Origin: Coccinella septempunctata
Lineage: Eukaryota; Arthropoda; Insecta; Coleoptera; Coccinellidae
DNA length: 64,000 nucleotides
Reading direction: 5' to 3'
Assembly: GCF_907165205.1 (NCBI RefSeq)
Contig: NC_058189.1
Span: forward strand, 55,020,270-55,084,269
Shown here: positions 24,501 to 34,865 of the stretch, piece after piece
Numbering within the stretch: the stretch's first letter is position 1
Layout: each line of letters begins with the position of its first letter
The notes under the pieces: generated by a model
The model's database searches: none
The model's input: the letters and a program-made list of their open reading frames with translations, nothing else
Told to the model about the DNA's origin: nothing
Translations under genes and position numbers: made by a program

Positions 24501-27500
24501 GGATTTTTCTCCCCTGGTTGAAAGGGCAATCACTTCAAGAATTACATGAATAAAACTTGTTTTTTACGTTCAGTCATCTCAAAAACAGGAAATATCATCT
24601 CATTATTTTATTAATTGGACAATTGCTGAAAAAGTTTTCGATCGAGTCAACTTTTTTCTTTCGTTATATTTTCAAAATTTATAATATTCCGATGAAAGTC
24701 CCCTTTGTTTACCGAAAAGGAACCAAAATACACAAGATGATAATGTCCATATAATATATCGAAAATCTTCAATGGAGAGCATAAGAGCTTTCCTCTTTTA
24801 TTTGTGGATCGATAGATCCAGACCCATTACTCAATGGGGAGTAAATTGAGATTTATTGCCAATATCAGATGCTTAAATATAGATGAACTTGAGTATCATT
24901 GAACTGCAATAATTTATTGTTGAAGGTTATATACATTACTTATTGTTAAATGTCGGAGTACAGGTTCGATTAAGAATAAAGATCATTATACAGTATCAAA
25001 AGATATATTTTTAGATTTTTGGAACCATTTCGAATGACGTTATTCTCGAATTTGAAATTTGTCATAATTAAGCCGAATGAATCATAGAACATGGAAATAA
25101 CTCTAATAATTTCTTGGTTGAAAAATGATTCTCAGAGAGAACAGCTTCGAATATTTGAGTCAAAAATAATATAAATCAATATTCAAGTGAAGAAAAACGT
25201 GTGGTAAAATGACTGCCTAGGTTTTAATCCCATCCCATATAGCAATTTGTCTGCCTGTGTGTTTGAAATAAATAGGGTCAGTTTTCAACGAAGCTTGTGA
25301 TAGCGATTCCTCCAAATAACTGAGAAAATCAGGTGCATTAAACCATTTCTCGTTATTTCAGTTTCAAGCAATAACAAACAAATTAATAAAGTGTTTCTGA
25401 ACCGTTTTCTTATTACTATATACGGAATATAAATAAGAATATACAATATATCATTGGAAAAACTCTCAATCTTTATTATTTTATGGTCAATTTTCATTTT
25501 CATATCGTTTTTGATAATGAAAATTAGTTGTTTTCGAGATGGTGATGACCGATTTTATTTCTAGGTGCCCAATTTGGGACTGTCATCTCTATGCCTTTGA
25601 GTGGTCTGCTGTCAGTTTCTGAGTGGGGATGGCCTTCGGTATTTTACGTTTTTGGAGCCATAGGCACCATATGGTGCATCTTCTTTTTGATTTTTGTCCA
25701 CGAGGATCCATTCTCCAGCCCGAGAATAGATGACGACGAACGAAAATACATACAGAAAACACTTGGAGTTGTACATGGCGCAGCTGTAAGGATTATTCAA
25801 TGCATCTTGAGTTTTCAAAATCTTTTCCACCACTGGATCAGGAGTATTTAAAATAATAACGATCGATCACGATTCGAGATTATTTTCATTTAATTCAAGC
25901 TTCCGATATAACTAGATAAAATCTCTAATATGGTCTCAGATAAAAAAAAAAATTTTGTGTGAAAATGTACGATGATGTTTATGAGTCAGGATTCTGATCT
26001 GCTTTCAGTATACATAGAATCTTCGTTCATACCCATACATCAATGATTTATTCAATTATTAAGATATATTATTAATATATCCTAAAAGCCATAACTTTTC
26101 AGACTCCTAAAATACCATGGAGGGCAATTTCGAGGTCCATGCCTTTTTGGGCGATATTGTTAGCCCACATGGGTCACAATTTCGGTTACGAAACTCTCAT
26201 GACAGAGTTGCCAACTTATATGAAGCAGATTCTACGATTCAGTATTAAAGACGTAAGTGGTGTCCAATTTGGGACTGTCATGGGTTTGAATCAGGATATT
26301 GAAGAAATATTATAATATTAACCATTTTATTTCTTACAGAATGGGTTCCTATCCTCTATGCCTTACCTAGCTATGTGGCTGTTCTCGATATTTATAAGTC
26401 ACGTAGCAGACTGGATGCTGTCAAAGCCATACTTCACGCACACAGTGGTGAGAAAACTGATTAACTCTATCGGTAAGTTTTGAAACTGCTTCATTGAGAT
26501 ATAATTAAGGTCACTCAAAATAAGTCTCCGGTCTAACTTCGAAAATTGGGAAATTTCACTATATTCATCAATATAAGTTGACATCAACTTATCTTGTTGA
26601 AGAGTGATACTTTCTCTCCAACGCTCTTCTTACTTTTCGATGCATTTTGTGAGAAGTAGAAGAAGTCTTTGCTCTCAATCACAAGCCTAAATTTTCATGT
26701 AAAAAAGACTTTCTTTCTTGTATCTTACAAGGTGTCAGCTATCTCACGCAACCTACTTTTTTGGTTTTTTAAAACTATCCTTTGGACATTTTTATTATTT
26801 CTGGAAGAAGTGAAGAACTGGCTGATTTTTGGCGACCATGCAGAGGGTTCAGCATCATTGGTGCTTGTACGACCGCGTTCAAATTCAGCGCATCAGGGTC
26901 CTCGTAATGCTTATTAAGCCAATGCTTGTCTTCAAGAGTATTTTACCCAATCAAAAACAATGTAGGATCAACACATGAAAGAGCTTTATATTCATTGTCT
27001 TGAAAAAAACAAAACTGGGGCCTATATAGTCCCTATAAACTAATGGTCAGAAATGCCAAAAAAATTCGGCTGTTTGAAGGTGACTGTGACTACTATCCAG
27101 AAATCACGTGGGTCTGCCAACAGTGTTGCTATATATATGTGTCAAACCGGGGACTAATTGAGTGATATTTACCATGTCATTTTTCATTCGAATTTTACTC
27201 GAATATCATTCATTCAATTTTTTTCAGGACAATTTGGTCCTGCCATAGCGCTTATCGGTGCATCTTTTACTGGCTGTAACAAATGGCTAACAGTAGCCAT
27301 TCTGACGGTTGGTGTGGGCTTGAATGGTGGAATTTATTCCGGTTTCAAAGTCAACCATTTGGACATTTCTCCACAATTTGCCGGCATACTTATGGCCCTC
27401 ACCAATTGCCTTGCGAATCTTGCTGGTTTGTTGGCGCCAATTTATGCTGGCCATGTTGTTATAGGAACGGTGAGTTGAGAATATTTAATTCAATTACTTA

Positions 27501-28256
27501 TACAGGGTGATTATTTGACTTGTACAAATATTTTAACAGTAGATTCTTGAGGCCAAGAGAAACACTTTTTTCATGTACCATTTTTTCCGATTTGGCCCTG
27601 ATAAAAAGATAAGCCATTTTAAGTTTTCATAATGAGCTGTGCCACCCCTGGAAAAACAAAGATACCTTCAAAATAATTAGCTAAATCTGTGACACTACAT
27701 AGTGTGGATCTTTTAAACACAGACAAAGTACCCAATTTTTCAAATTTCACATATACTTTTTAATTTTTGAACATCAAATTTCTCGAAAACGGCGCATTGT
27801 ACGAGAAAATATGGAGAATACGTTTATTTTACAAAATTGTACTTGATTTCACCACTGAATTTCATGGAGCTATCTTCAGTAGTTTCCGAGGAAAGTATGT
27901 ATATGTATAGGACGAATTTTTTATTCCTTTTGCTTAGATCAATTTGAAAAGTAAACGCGGAGAATTTCAAGAAGATGATGAACTCTTGCAAGCTCTCAAA
28001 AGCTCCTGAATCAAAAATAACTGATTGCACAATTTTTTTTCATGCCCGAAACCAATTTTTTCAGCCAAGCCAAGCCAAATGGAGAATTGTGTTTCTCACA
28101 GCGGCCGCCGTGTATATGGGCTGCTGTACATTCTACGTCATGTTTGGTTCAGGAGAACGACAACCCTGGGACCAAGATCCGAACCAACAACAAAGTCTGA
28201 AGGAGAAGAAAAAACGCGGACCAACAGAGACCAAAATTGAGACAACGTGTGCCTAA
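15427..28256 (+). CDS. SLC17-family transporter (sialin / inorganic phosphate cotransporter-like), 9 exons, 521 residues
   Basis: The nine coding exons are 15427-15523, 22329-22516, 23115-23369, 23559-23646, 25565-25785, 26103-26252, 26340-26472, 27228-27469 and 28065-28256. They total 1566 nt, all introns are GT-AG and the phases agree. The product is a 12-helix major facilitator. TM1 holds the family Arg (R56 in RTNMSVAIVAMVN), followed by a sequon N68-H-T in the first non-cytosolic loop. The motif-A-like loop is GILSKRYG at 132-139, and RFIQGLGEGP gives the R173/E180 pair seen in TM4 of sialin and VGLUTs. GYETLMTELPTYM at 311-323 is also family-typical. The 63-residue last exon ends in a hydrophilic Lys-rich tail. 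SLC17 members move organic anions or phosphate with H+ or Na+ across plasma, lysosomal or vesicle membranes. The exact substrate cannot be read from this sequence. Intron 1 (6.8 kb) is full of repeats. Confidence 0.93.
15524..19999. other. SLC17 intron 1, left part
   Basis: No coding exon is seen. Short reading frames at 17278-17547 and 17806-18039 lack domains. The one named signal is a hammerhead-like relic at 19008-19038. Confidence 0.45.
19008..19038 (+). ncRNA. Third hammerhead-like relic
   Basis: CCGAAGA, then GCT/AGC closing a short stem, GAA at 19029-19031 and ACGCGAC. Relative to CUGANGA...GAA...NUH, the second base is C instead of U and the cleavage triplet is GAC instead of NUH, so it should be inactive. 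Its layout parallels the motif at 8498-8465. Confidence 0.3.
20000..20205. mobile_element. Short TIR element related to the one at 56.2 and 58.2 kb
   Basis: Left CTCAAATTGCTGTTTCTGGC and AGGTGAAAACGTTGAAGGGAG; right CGGCCAAAATCAAGCAATTA and ACCCTGTACA. The same blocks bound 56258-58228. No coding sequence. Confidence 0.6.
20266..21480 (-). mobile_element. Repeat family with hammerhead-like end, copy 2, interrupted by a MITE
   Basis: Matches 7840-8465 through CTTGATGTCAC(T/C)CCGTCTC, GTGACATCGGCGATTC, and then, after the MITE, GCTGAAATTCAGGAATAACT and TTTTCGTATTTGGGGTAGCA. No hammerhead core is visible at this copy's right end. Confidence 0.6.
20515..21247. mobile_element. 733-bp MITE with TIRs of about 115 bp, nested
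   Basis: The left arm reads TACAGGGTTTTTTCTAATTG, then AATGTCAATATTTCTGGGGG, TTTTGAGCCCATTTTAAGAA and GAACATATGTCCTAAACGTC. The right arm is the inverse and ends AGGAAACACCCTGTA. The comparable position in the 7.8-8.5 kb copy (TTCTTTATATATTGCAAAG) is uninterrupted, so the insertion site is visible, with a TA/TATA target. Confidence 0.87.
22329..22516 (+). CDS. SLC17 gene, coding exon 2
   Basis: Residues 33-95: TM1 with R56 and the start of the large first loop. The acceptor is TTTTTACAG and the donor GGG|GTAAGT. A 60-bp-unit minisatellite starts about 35 bp after the donor. Confidence 0.92.
22550..22915. repeat. Minisatellite, about 60-bp unit, 6-7 copies, in SLC17 intron 2
   Basis: The phrase GA(T/A)ATACA(G/A/C) recurs at 22564, 22625, 22693, 22748, 22808, 22868 and 22893. 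Units contain CAGTTTCTGTATTGATAATT and CTGCATTTTAAAAATGCAG. It begins just after the exon 2 donor. Confidence 0.85.
23115..23369 (+). CDS. SLC17 gene, coding exon 3
   Basis: Residues 96-180: the end of the first loop, TM2, the GILSKRYG loop, TM3 and TM4 up to the conserved E180. The acceptor is TTTTTAG and the donor GAG|GTAAGT. Confidence 0.95.
23559..23646 (+). CDS. SLC17 gene, coding exon 4
   Basis: Residues 181-209 plus one base (GPIVPCTHALLAKWIPPNER is the family-typical TM4-TM5 loop). The acceptor is CTGGCCAG and the donor GCAG|GTATAA, a weak donor. Intron 3 is only 189 bp. Confidence 0.93.
23647..25564. other. SLC17 intron 4 (1.9 kb), nothing recognised
   Basis: AT-rich; no exon, repeat or named element seen. 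Confidence 0.5.
25565..25785 (+). CDS. SLC17 gene, coding exon 5
   Basis: Residues 210-283, including GAQFGTVISMPLSGLL (TM5), TM6 and the start of the central cytosolic loop (DDDERKYI). The acceptor is TTTCTAG and the donor GCT|GTAAGG. Confidence 0.95.
26103..26252 (+). CDS. SLC17 gene, coding exon 6
   Basis: Residues 284-333: PWRAISRSMPFWAILLAHMG begins TM7, and GYETLMTELPTYM follows. The acceptor is CTTTTCAG and the donor GAC|GTAAGT. Confidence 0.95.
26340..26472 (+). CDS. SLC17 gene, coding exon 7
   Basis: Residues 334-377 plus one base: NGFLSSMPYLAMW (TM8) and the loop ending VVRKLINSI. Intron 6 is only 87 bp. The donor is ATCG|GTAAGT. Confidence 0.94.
26660..27165 (-). pseudogene. Decayed mariner-like element in SLC17 intron 7
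   Basis: On the minus strand, near 26880-26815, one frame reads GRTSTNDAEPSAWSPK, resembling the GRP-type linker after the mariner DNA-binding domain. The edge at about 27139-27165 (TGTCAAACCGGGGACTAATT) resembles a mariner terminal repeat. Stops and frameshifts are frequent, so no protein is encoded. Confidence 0.35.
27228..27469 (+). CDS. SLC17 gene, coding exon 8
   Basis: Residues 378-458: TM9-TM11, including NHLDISPQFAGILMALTNC, highly typical of the family. The acceptor is TTTTTTCAG and the donor ACG|GTGAGT. A MITE starts about 33 bp after the donor. Confidence 0.95.
27503..27838. mobile_element. MITE family M1, left half
   Basis: Starts at TACAGGGTGATTATTTGACT and follows the 11070 and 51196 copies through GTAGATTCTTGAGG, GGCCCTGATAAAAAGATA and CGGCGCATTGTACGAG, then stops. 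The right half is missing. Confidence 0.75.
28065..28256 (+). CDS. SLC17 gene, coding exon 9 (stop)
   Basis: Residues 459-521: KWRIVFLTAAAVYMGCCTFY (TM12), then GSGERQPWDQDP and a charged tail ending ETTCA before TAA. The acceptor is TTTTTCAG. Confidence 0.94.
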   Translation, partial: PSQAKWRIVFLTAAAVYMGCCTFYVMFGSGERQPWDQDPNQQQSLKEKKKRGPTETKIETTCA

Positions 28257-28779
28257 TTCAGATACACAAATATCGTGAGTTTCGAGATAAACAATTGTGA
28301 ATACTGTATAAGTAAGAAGCTTGGAACGAGGGGGTTAGAAATGGAAACGACCTCAGTTCGTTAAAAAATTGGATCACCTTTCTTCCTTTTCCTATTCAGC
28401 TCAATATTACAGTTTTGGAAAAAACGGAATTGGATTTTTTTTTCTATCGGGATATTCGATATGATAGATGCAGGATTGAGCGAACCTTAGTTTTATAATG
28501 GTTTTCCCTTTTCAACTTCCTTGTCCAGAAACAATGATAATAATATTTTTTTAACTGTAGTATTTAGATTAGGTAGATCCTCCGTATTATGTATGATGTG
28601 TGAATAATGTGTAGAACACATAATGAAAAATGTTGTTACCTACATAAGAAGAATGTTTATATTCATTACATCTGATTTTTATAGAACGGAGTTTTATTTT
28701 ACCCCAAAATATTGTGCCATAAAAGTCGTCCGTTTACCAAATCCATACCTGGTTCCAAAATATCTACTTTATAACCTAA

Positions 28780-28842
28780 AATAAATAATAATGCTTTGCT
28801 GCAGGAAACTGATACTTCGTAAATTACTGGGAAAAAAATAAA
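28780..28842 (+). promoter_or_regulatory. Candidate poly(A) signals of the SLC17 gene
   Basis: AATAAA occurs at 28780-28785 and 28837-28842, 524 and 581 bp after the stop codon. They are the first clear canonical hexamers seen downstream in this orientation. Confidence 0.45.
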
Positions 28843-31800
28843 AAACCTTCTGTCAAATAGACGAAATTTATTCATCAGTAAAGAAAGAGTACAATAATTT
28901 CATACATTCTGGAAAATAGAAACAATAAGATGATATAATAAGTGGTGACACCTATACCTGGAAAATGTTGATTGGTTTTCAAACCGATCGATGTATGAAA
29001 TGACTAGAACGATTAATATGCTTTGGCAGAAGACCAGTTTTGTACTGTATATACAGGTTCTTGAAGAAATGGTCTCAACAATCACCAGCATTACTATACG
29101 AAATTAGTAGTAGGTACGAGACTAACGGTATTCGAAAAAGAAGATTGTGCCTCTACAAAAGTTTTTGGAATATGGTTGTTTAGTTTGGCAAAAGTAGATA
29201 GGTAATTGATATATAAATCTAAGGACAAAGATCATTCAGATTAAGTTTTGTCTTTTCATGTTTGTTCTCTATCAGAACTTTTACTTTATGTCTCTCAATA
29301 AATCGGCATTGACTATATTTTTCACCGATATATCAATAAATACATCTTCCGTAAAAATGAAAAGAATATAAACATTTCTGTCATGGATTTTGATTGATCT
29401 CAAAACGAAATATTATTCGATACATATCGTATATGCCATAGTTTATAAAGATTTCTATCAATTTTCGATTAATTTATCGAAATGAAATATACAATTTATC
29501 ACAAATTAGTAAAGCTCGGAATATTATTATTTTTAAACATTTTATGCATTCTAATTTCATAAGATTTGAGGAAAATTTTATAAGTATTAAATAACATTTT
29601 GAAGGTATATTTAGTTTCATTATAAATCTTCAATGTGTCTACGTTTGCAAAGAAGAGTTAAGCATCGAAATCATTCAAGATTGTCTGATTGCTTAGTGTA
29701 CTGTACACTCATTAATTCTAATCTTCACAGAAAACTTCTCTGTTCCGAATGGAATCTTTGATGCTATATGTTTATATTTTTCCAGCATTTGCTTCAACTC
29801 AAATCAGAATAAGGATCAAACAAATCCGCATACTTATAAAAACGTCAAAAACTCCAAAATTATTATGAAGAATAATTGATGATTTTTGATTTACACCATT
29901 AATCTATGGAAGAGCTGAAAGAGTGTTTTCTTATCATAAATCGGTCTAGAGTTTTCAATACTCTTTAACGAATTCATGACTTTGATGAGCTGTCCACCAC
30001 AAAGATGAATGGTTCATTTCCCTTTTATCTAGAGACTAGAGGATGGAGGAAAAATCCTTATCAATAATACAAGCCGATAACGAATGCTATATTATTACGA
30101 ATACTTCGAAAAAAGTTCGACTACTTATTTGAAATATAGATGGAGAAAGATAAATTTCGGATGATATGTATCGACCTACTGACTGGGAATATCATTAGGT
30201 CAATACAGAGGAGTTATACTTTACACATTTTCATATTGTACAGAGAAGGAAGCCTTTCTTGTGCAACATTCATAAACCCCCCATTTTTGGCTTTTTATGT
30301 ATAATGTCTTAGCTTAGTTTTTGGCAGATTCGGGTCACATATGTACTCATTTTTCCGAAAGGAAATAAAACATCCACTTCTTAGCGATTTGAAATCGAGT
30401 AAAATTACAAACTTACAATGAAAGAAAGTTATCTAGATGTCGATGAACATATTAATTAAGTTCCTCCCAAGCTCTTACAAACAAATCAAGGTGCTGTTCA
30501 GTCAGTCCTCCATAGTCGAGGAATGCTTATTGCTACAACAATAATTCGAATACGATAATTATTGGAATGATTCTAGCATCTTATATATCTATATCTTCTT
30601 ATATCTAAATCTGAAAAAGTTCCATTACAATAAATAGAGATAAATGACATTTATACTCAGAGTGGATAAATAGAAAAATACTTCAGCTACTCAGGTAAAG
30701 AGAGAATACTTTTTCATACATATACAAGGATTTGATACATAGGTACATAGTTAATATCATGAGATTATCGAACGATGTAATTACTATATATAGTATTTAT
30801 TTGGTCGAGTATACGTTGATATGTTCGAGGATGTTGATGAATAAAAGCAGAACTAAAAGTGGAAAAGGTCGAATTCCAAGTGTAAAATGATCATCAACAA
30901 ACTATTGCCGAATTATTGTTTTTCAGGTATAATTGGAATAATTTTTCGGGAAGTTGATATTATAGTTCGATTATCATTAGTCCCAAAGGTCAAGGCGAAG
31001 TTCAGGACTATATTACGACATTTGATCGTTCGTTAAAACTTGTATAACTTCACTTTTCCAACTATGCTGTTACTGCCCTGGAAACCATACTTGGTGAACG
31101 TCATAAAATAGGCGTAGAATAATTTTGTTGAAACATAATATATTCTGCTGATTAAGCTTCTCGTCATGAGTATCTATTAGAATGATCGATTTACATAACT
31201 CTGGCACGCACACTTTAGTATTTTTTCTGACGAAGCTCAAATCCCTAAGCGGTTATGAATTTTATTTCGATAATGGATTAATGTAATTGGTTTTTCAATG
31301 ATGAATTACTCCTTACTGACCTATTATGTCATCTCACCATCTGAGAAATAACATAATATACGCTAATATGCTTCGGGTATCCATATCACTTCATTTTCGA
31401 ATTAGTTCCTGTCAGTCGAGGAAAACATATTATTGACCAATATCGATATTATCAAGTTATTTAGTCACGCACCTATGGAGTTATTAGCAGGACAACAGAG
31501 TTTCATCTACTGATTCAGAAAAACAACGAGGAAAACTTTCATTGTTGTTCATTCTCTAAATCACCCAAATTCTTCTCAAAACTGATTGAAAATCCAGCGA
31601 TTAATTATTCTTTTGTCCACCAATTTCGATCTGACGATAACTTTCTCAAAACATGAAATCTGAAATGGATTTGTACGATTTTGGCAGTATTACAGAAGAA
31701 GCCAAAAAATCACATTCAATCATTCAGATTTTCCTCGTAATATCTAATCCAGGTGTTCTAACATGTATATTTTTCATTTATTTATGAAAATCATGATAGG

Positions 31801-32189
31801 TTAGAATTGAATGTACATTATGAGATTTGGTGCTCAGCTGCAGGAGGAGGCTTAGTCTCCCTTACCTCCTATGACGAGCCGCCCTTGGATGCATTGTGTT
31901 TTTAAGCCGATAAATGCTGAGAGCGTAGAGCGTTGAAATATGAAAATATCCTAACTTAATGTGACAGCAAGTGAGCTTGTTTCCCTACCTCATTTCAAGG
32001 AGGAATAGACTAGAGCAACTTAATGTTACATGACAGCAAGTCTACGCCTATTAGACCGTCTGCCCATTCGAAACCATAGATTAAATAGATGGATCATAAG
32101 CTATTTTCCAGACTGTTCATTTTTCAAATTATTCCCACTTCCAAAAACCACCAATGAAATGAATTTTCGCTTGTTTTCCCCTCCAGATC
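28843..32189. other. Intergenic, left part
   Basis: AT-rich. The block 31840-32080 is less AT-rich and has two copies of AACTTAATGT(T/G)ACA(T)GACAGCAAGT about 70 bp apart, possibly a TE end. I see no gene. Confidence 0.4.
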
Positions 32190-32525
32190 GCTTCTAAAAA
32201 TTCTAAGACGGCGTGTGTATTTGTAATTGTCAAAATATTATTTCAATCATTCACGTCGTAATATTTTGGAAAATAAGCAGCGATGTGCCGTAAAAACGTG
32301 TGTTTGAAATAAAAGTGCAATTTATACACGAAAGAGGAAAGCGATTTATTTATTCTGGTAAGTTTTTGATATTTTATTCTTGTTTGAGTTCACGACTTTA
32401 TGAAATCAGGGGAGGGAGTTAGGGCACGCCAGGGTCGAATTAAGTTTGAATCCCATCTAATGATGGGATTGAAATGTTGAGTTTATACAATCAAATAATT
32501 GATTTCAATTTTAGATTTCCCAGAA

Positions 32526-32995
32526 ATGAAACCAGACAACAGCAGTGGAGAGTTGCACTGGGTCTTGAAAACAATTTACACTTCTCTTGTAATTTATACT
32601 CCAGACTTTAGTATAATGAGAGTAATCGACTTTTACCGTAAATTTGAAAAAAGATGCCATCCCGAGTGAGGTAAGGTAGGTAGTTTAATACTTATTTAAC
32701 TCGCTTTATTGTCTGATTATCACTTTCTTTGGAATTTTGCAAGTGAGTTCTGACTACTTCTGAACTTGAAATTTATTGTAGATTTTTTCTTATTATATAA
32801 TGCTTTTTAGTATAAACATTCTTCCTGGTTTCGAGATGAACAGTAGAACTAGATTTTAATTACTTCAATAATGTTGTAATTATAGCCAATACTGTGCCAA
32901 ACCTGTTATCAGTACTGGAGTTTTTGAGGAAAATGGAAGGAAAATGGGAACAATATCAAGAAACACGAATGCCAGTTCAGGATTTGCAGAAATGA
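32526..32995 (+). pseudogene. Coding-like fragment with a matched splice and an in-frame TGA; possibly LOTUS-like
   Basis: A reading frame starts at 32526, just after a TTTCAATTTTAG acceptor, and gives 47 residues (ELHWVLKTIYTSL, VIDFYRKFEKRCHPE) before TGA at 32667-32669. The donor GAG|GTAAGG at 32671 and the acceptor AATTATAG before 32886 join in the same frame to NTVPNLLSVLEFLRKMEGK, which ends at 32993-32995. The spacing of hydrophobics weakly recalls an OST-HTH/LOTUS domain (helix, DFYRKFE, then SVLEFLRKM). The in-frame TGA suggests decay, or my splice is wrong. A donor-like CTG|GTAAGT at 32358 could end a 5' exon. Further coding-like pieces follow at 33348-33516. Confidence 0.25.
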
Positions 32996-33347
32996 AAGCT
33001 TCTTGTAGTTCAAGGATAAAACAAGTGAGGTACATAACTACCCAGGGAGGTATACAAAATTCCTTATAAATTGCTATGTCAAATAGAACTCGTCTTAGGA
33101 ATGAAAATCCATAAAAATGAGCTGAGGTCATGTTTGGAACTTTTTGTGAAAATTAAAAAAGTTTCCTTTATTTCTAAAATGTATTTCAATGTAAAAATTA
33201 TGCTACTACTGTAATTATGATTACAATAATGACCATTCAGTTAGAGCTCGGATATTCCCATTATTTTTATGATTTATTAAATGAAAATGTCTGTTATCAG
33301 GATACCTCATATTTCGAAGTAAAACTTCAGTTGAAAAATTGTTGCAG

Positions 33348-33516
33348 GAGAAAAGCGGAGAACAGAAATAAAAAAACAGCTAATTGACGTCAGAAAACCG
33401 ATTTAAGATTACGAGTGAGTCGTCAGTACTTCAAGAAAAAAGTTGCTGCCCTACAAGCAGTTCCTAATTCATTGGAAAGAAAAATTCAAGATGAAAGCTT
33501 GGAAAGCTTTGCTTAA
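33348..33516 (+). pseudogene. Further coding-like fragment
   Basis: Following the acceptor TTGTTGCAG, one frame reads GEKRRTEIKKQLIDVRKPI. After a frame change, RLRVSRQYFKKKVAALQAV leads to LERKIQDESLESFA and a stop at 33514-33516. Charged, helix-like composition sets it apart from surrounding AT-rich sequence. It may belong with 32526-32995. AATAAA occurs at 34098-34103. I cannot name the protein. Confidence 0.2.
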
Positions 33517-34361
33517 AAGTTACATTATTATTGAGATAGAGTTTACAGTTTCGTAAAATAACTCTTGATTATTATGCACTTCAACACCAAAAAGCACTTT
33601 CGAGGTGGTATAAAAATTTGAAACGGGAAGCAGGTTGTTGAATTAGGTATTTGAGTTGCTGAAAAACACTGCTCTTTATTTTATATGCAATATAACATAA
33701 TTCAATTTAAAACTGCCCGTAAAAAAAATATTGATGCTTCATCTAGAATTGAGGGATTCTTTTATGAGTTACTGTATACAATAAGAAATAATTTCCTATT
33801 TCACAATCATTGGTTCATGTTTACAGTATTACATTACTGTTTCATTCCGCAAAATCTGTACGGAAGACTTCAGGATTTCTTCAATGAAAAAACTCTTTTA
33901 GATTCTCATTATACAAATTCCATAAACTTCAGCTGCTTCCACTTCTATTGATTTGAGAATTAACCATTCTAAAGGGAATTTTTTTCATGAAAGTAATTTT
34001 TGGTTTTCAGTTTATGCTTAGTGAATAAAATTTCAAATAATCTGTATGTAGGTTAGGGTCATATTGACTATTTGTGTATGGTAACATTGTATTCAAAATA
34101 AATTCTTTTTTACATAAGTTGTTTTGGTATTACATATTAGTTCTACATCCCTTTGATTAGTTGTCATAAGAAAAATACTCGAAATCTTTGCATTGAAACA
34201 TATTTCCATTCGATATAAAATTATTGCTGACTACCTGAAATATTCACAGTGTGACTAGTTCTGAATCCGCCCCTGTCCAGTTCCCCCACCCAAGATATCC
34301 AAATTCATATTTATGGCAGTATTTTGTGAACGCGTTTTTGTCGAGATGCTCTATCTCCTGT
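33517..34361. other. Intergenic, right part
   Basis: Contains an 88-residue plus-strand frame at 33685-33951 without recognisable features, and AATAAA on the plus strand at 34098. Nothing else is seen. Confidence 0.4.
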
Positions 34362-34367
34362 TTTATT
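34362..34367 (-). promoter_or_regulatory. Candidate poly(A) signal for Pkc53E
   Basis: TTTATT on the plus strand is AATAAA on the minus strand, about 350 bp after the Pkc stop codon. This implies a 3' UTR of about 0.37 kb if used. Confidence 0.45.
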
Positions 34368-34712
34368 AATCTATGTTCGAAACAACTTCACAATCTAAAT
34401 CTTAACTGATGATTAGCAACTTGGAGAATATTGCCGCGGACGCATAGAATCCGACCTTCCCTCGCAAGAATCTACAATCAATATACATGTTCAAATATCG
34501 AAAAGCTCAAACAATCTTAAAACTATAAGACTAGATCGAACATCTGACTGAAAGCGAGTCAGCCTGCCTCCACAACTATCACAACTTTTCAGAATCACAA
34601 CTCGCTCTAACCTACCCCCTTCCTCACCTCTCCCTCACCTCTGAAGAGGTGTTATGGTTGCAGAAACGGACCGGGTCCAGAAAATTGAGACTTTGATCCC
34701 GTTTTTCGGCCT

Positions 34713-34865
34713 TTACACGTGCTGAACAAACTCGGGATTTAGGAAAGAGAAGCCCATGAATTCTGTCTGATCGAGGTTCATCATGAAGAGTTTGTCAGTC
34801 GGCGTGAGATCAGTTTTTTCCGAAGTGAATTGCTTATCGAAGTTACTAACGTCCTTGCGATGTTT
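34713..34865 (-). CDS. Pkc53E: Pkc53E last exon: AGC C-terminal tail
   Basis: Fifty residues beginning KHRKDVSNFDKQFTSEKTDL, with the turn motif LTPTDK and the hydrophobic motif FMGFSFLNPEFV, ending QHV and TAA at 34715-34713. Confidence 0.95.
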   Translation of the reverse strand, partial: KHRKDVSNFDKQFTSEKTDLTPTDKLFMMNLDQTEFMGFSFLNPEFVQHV

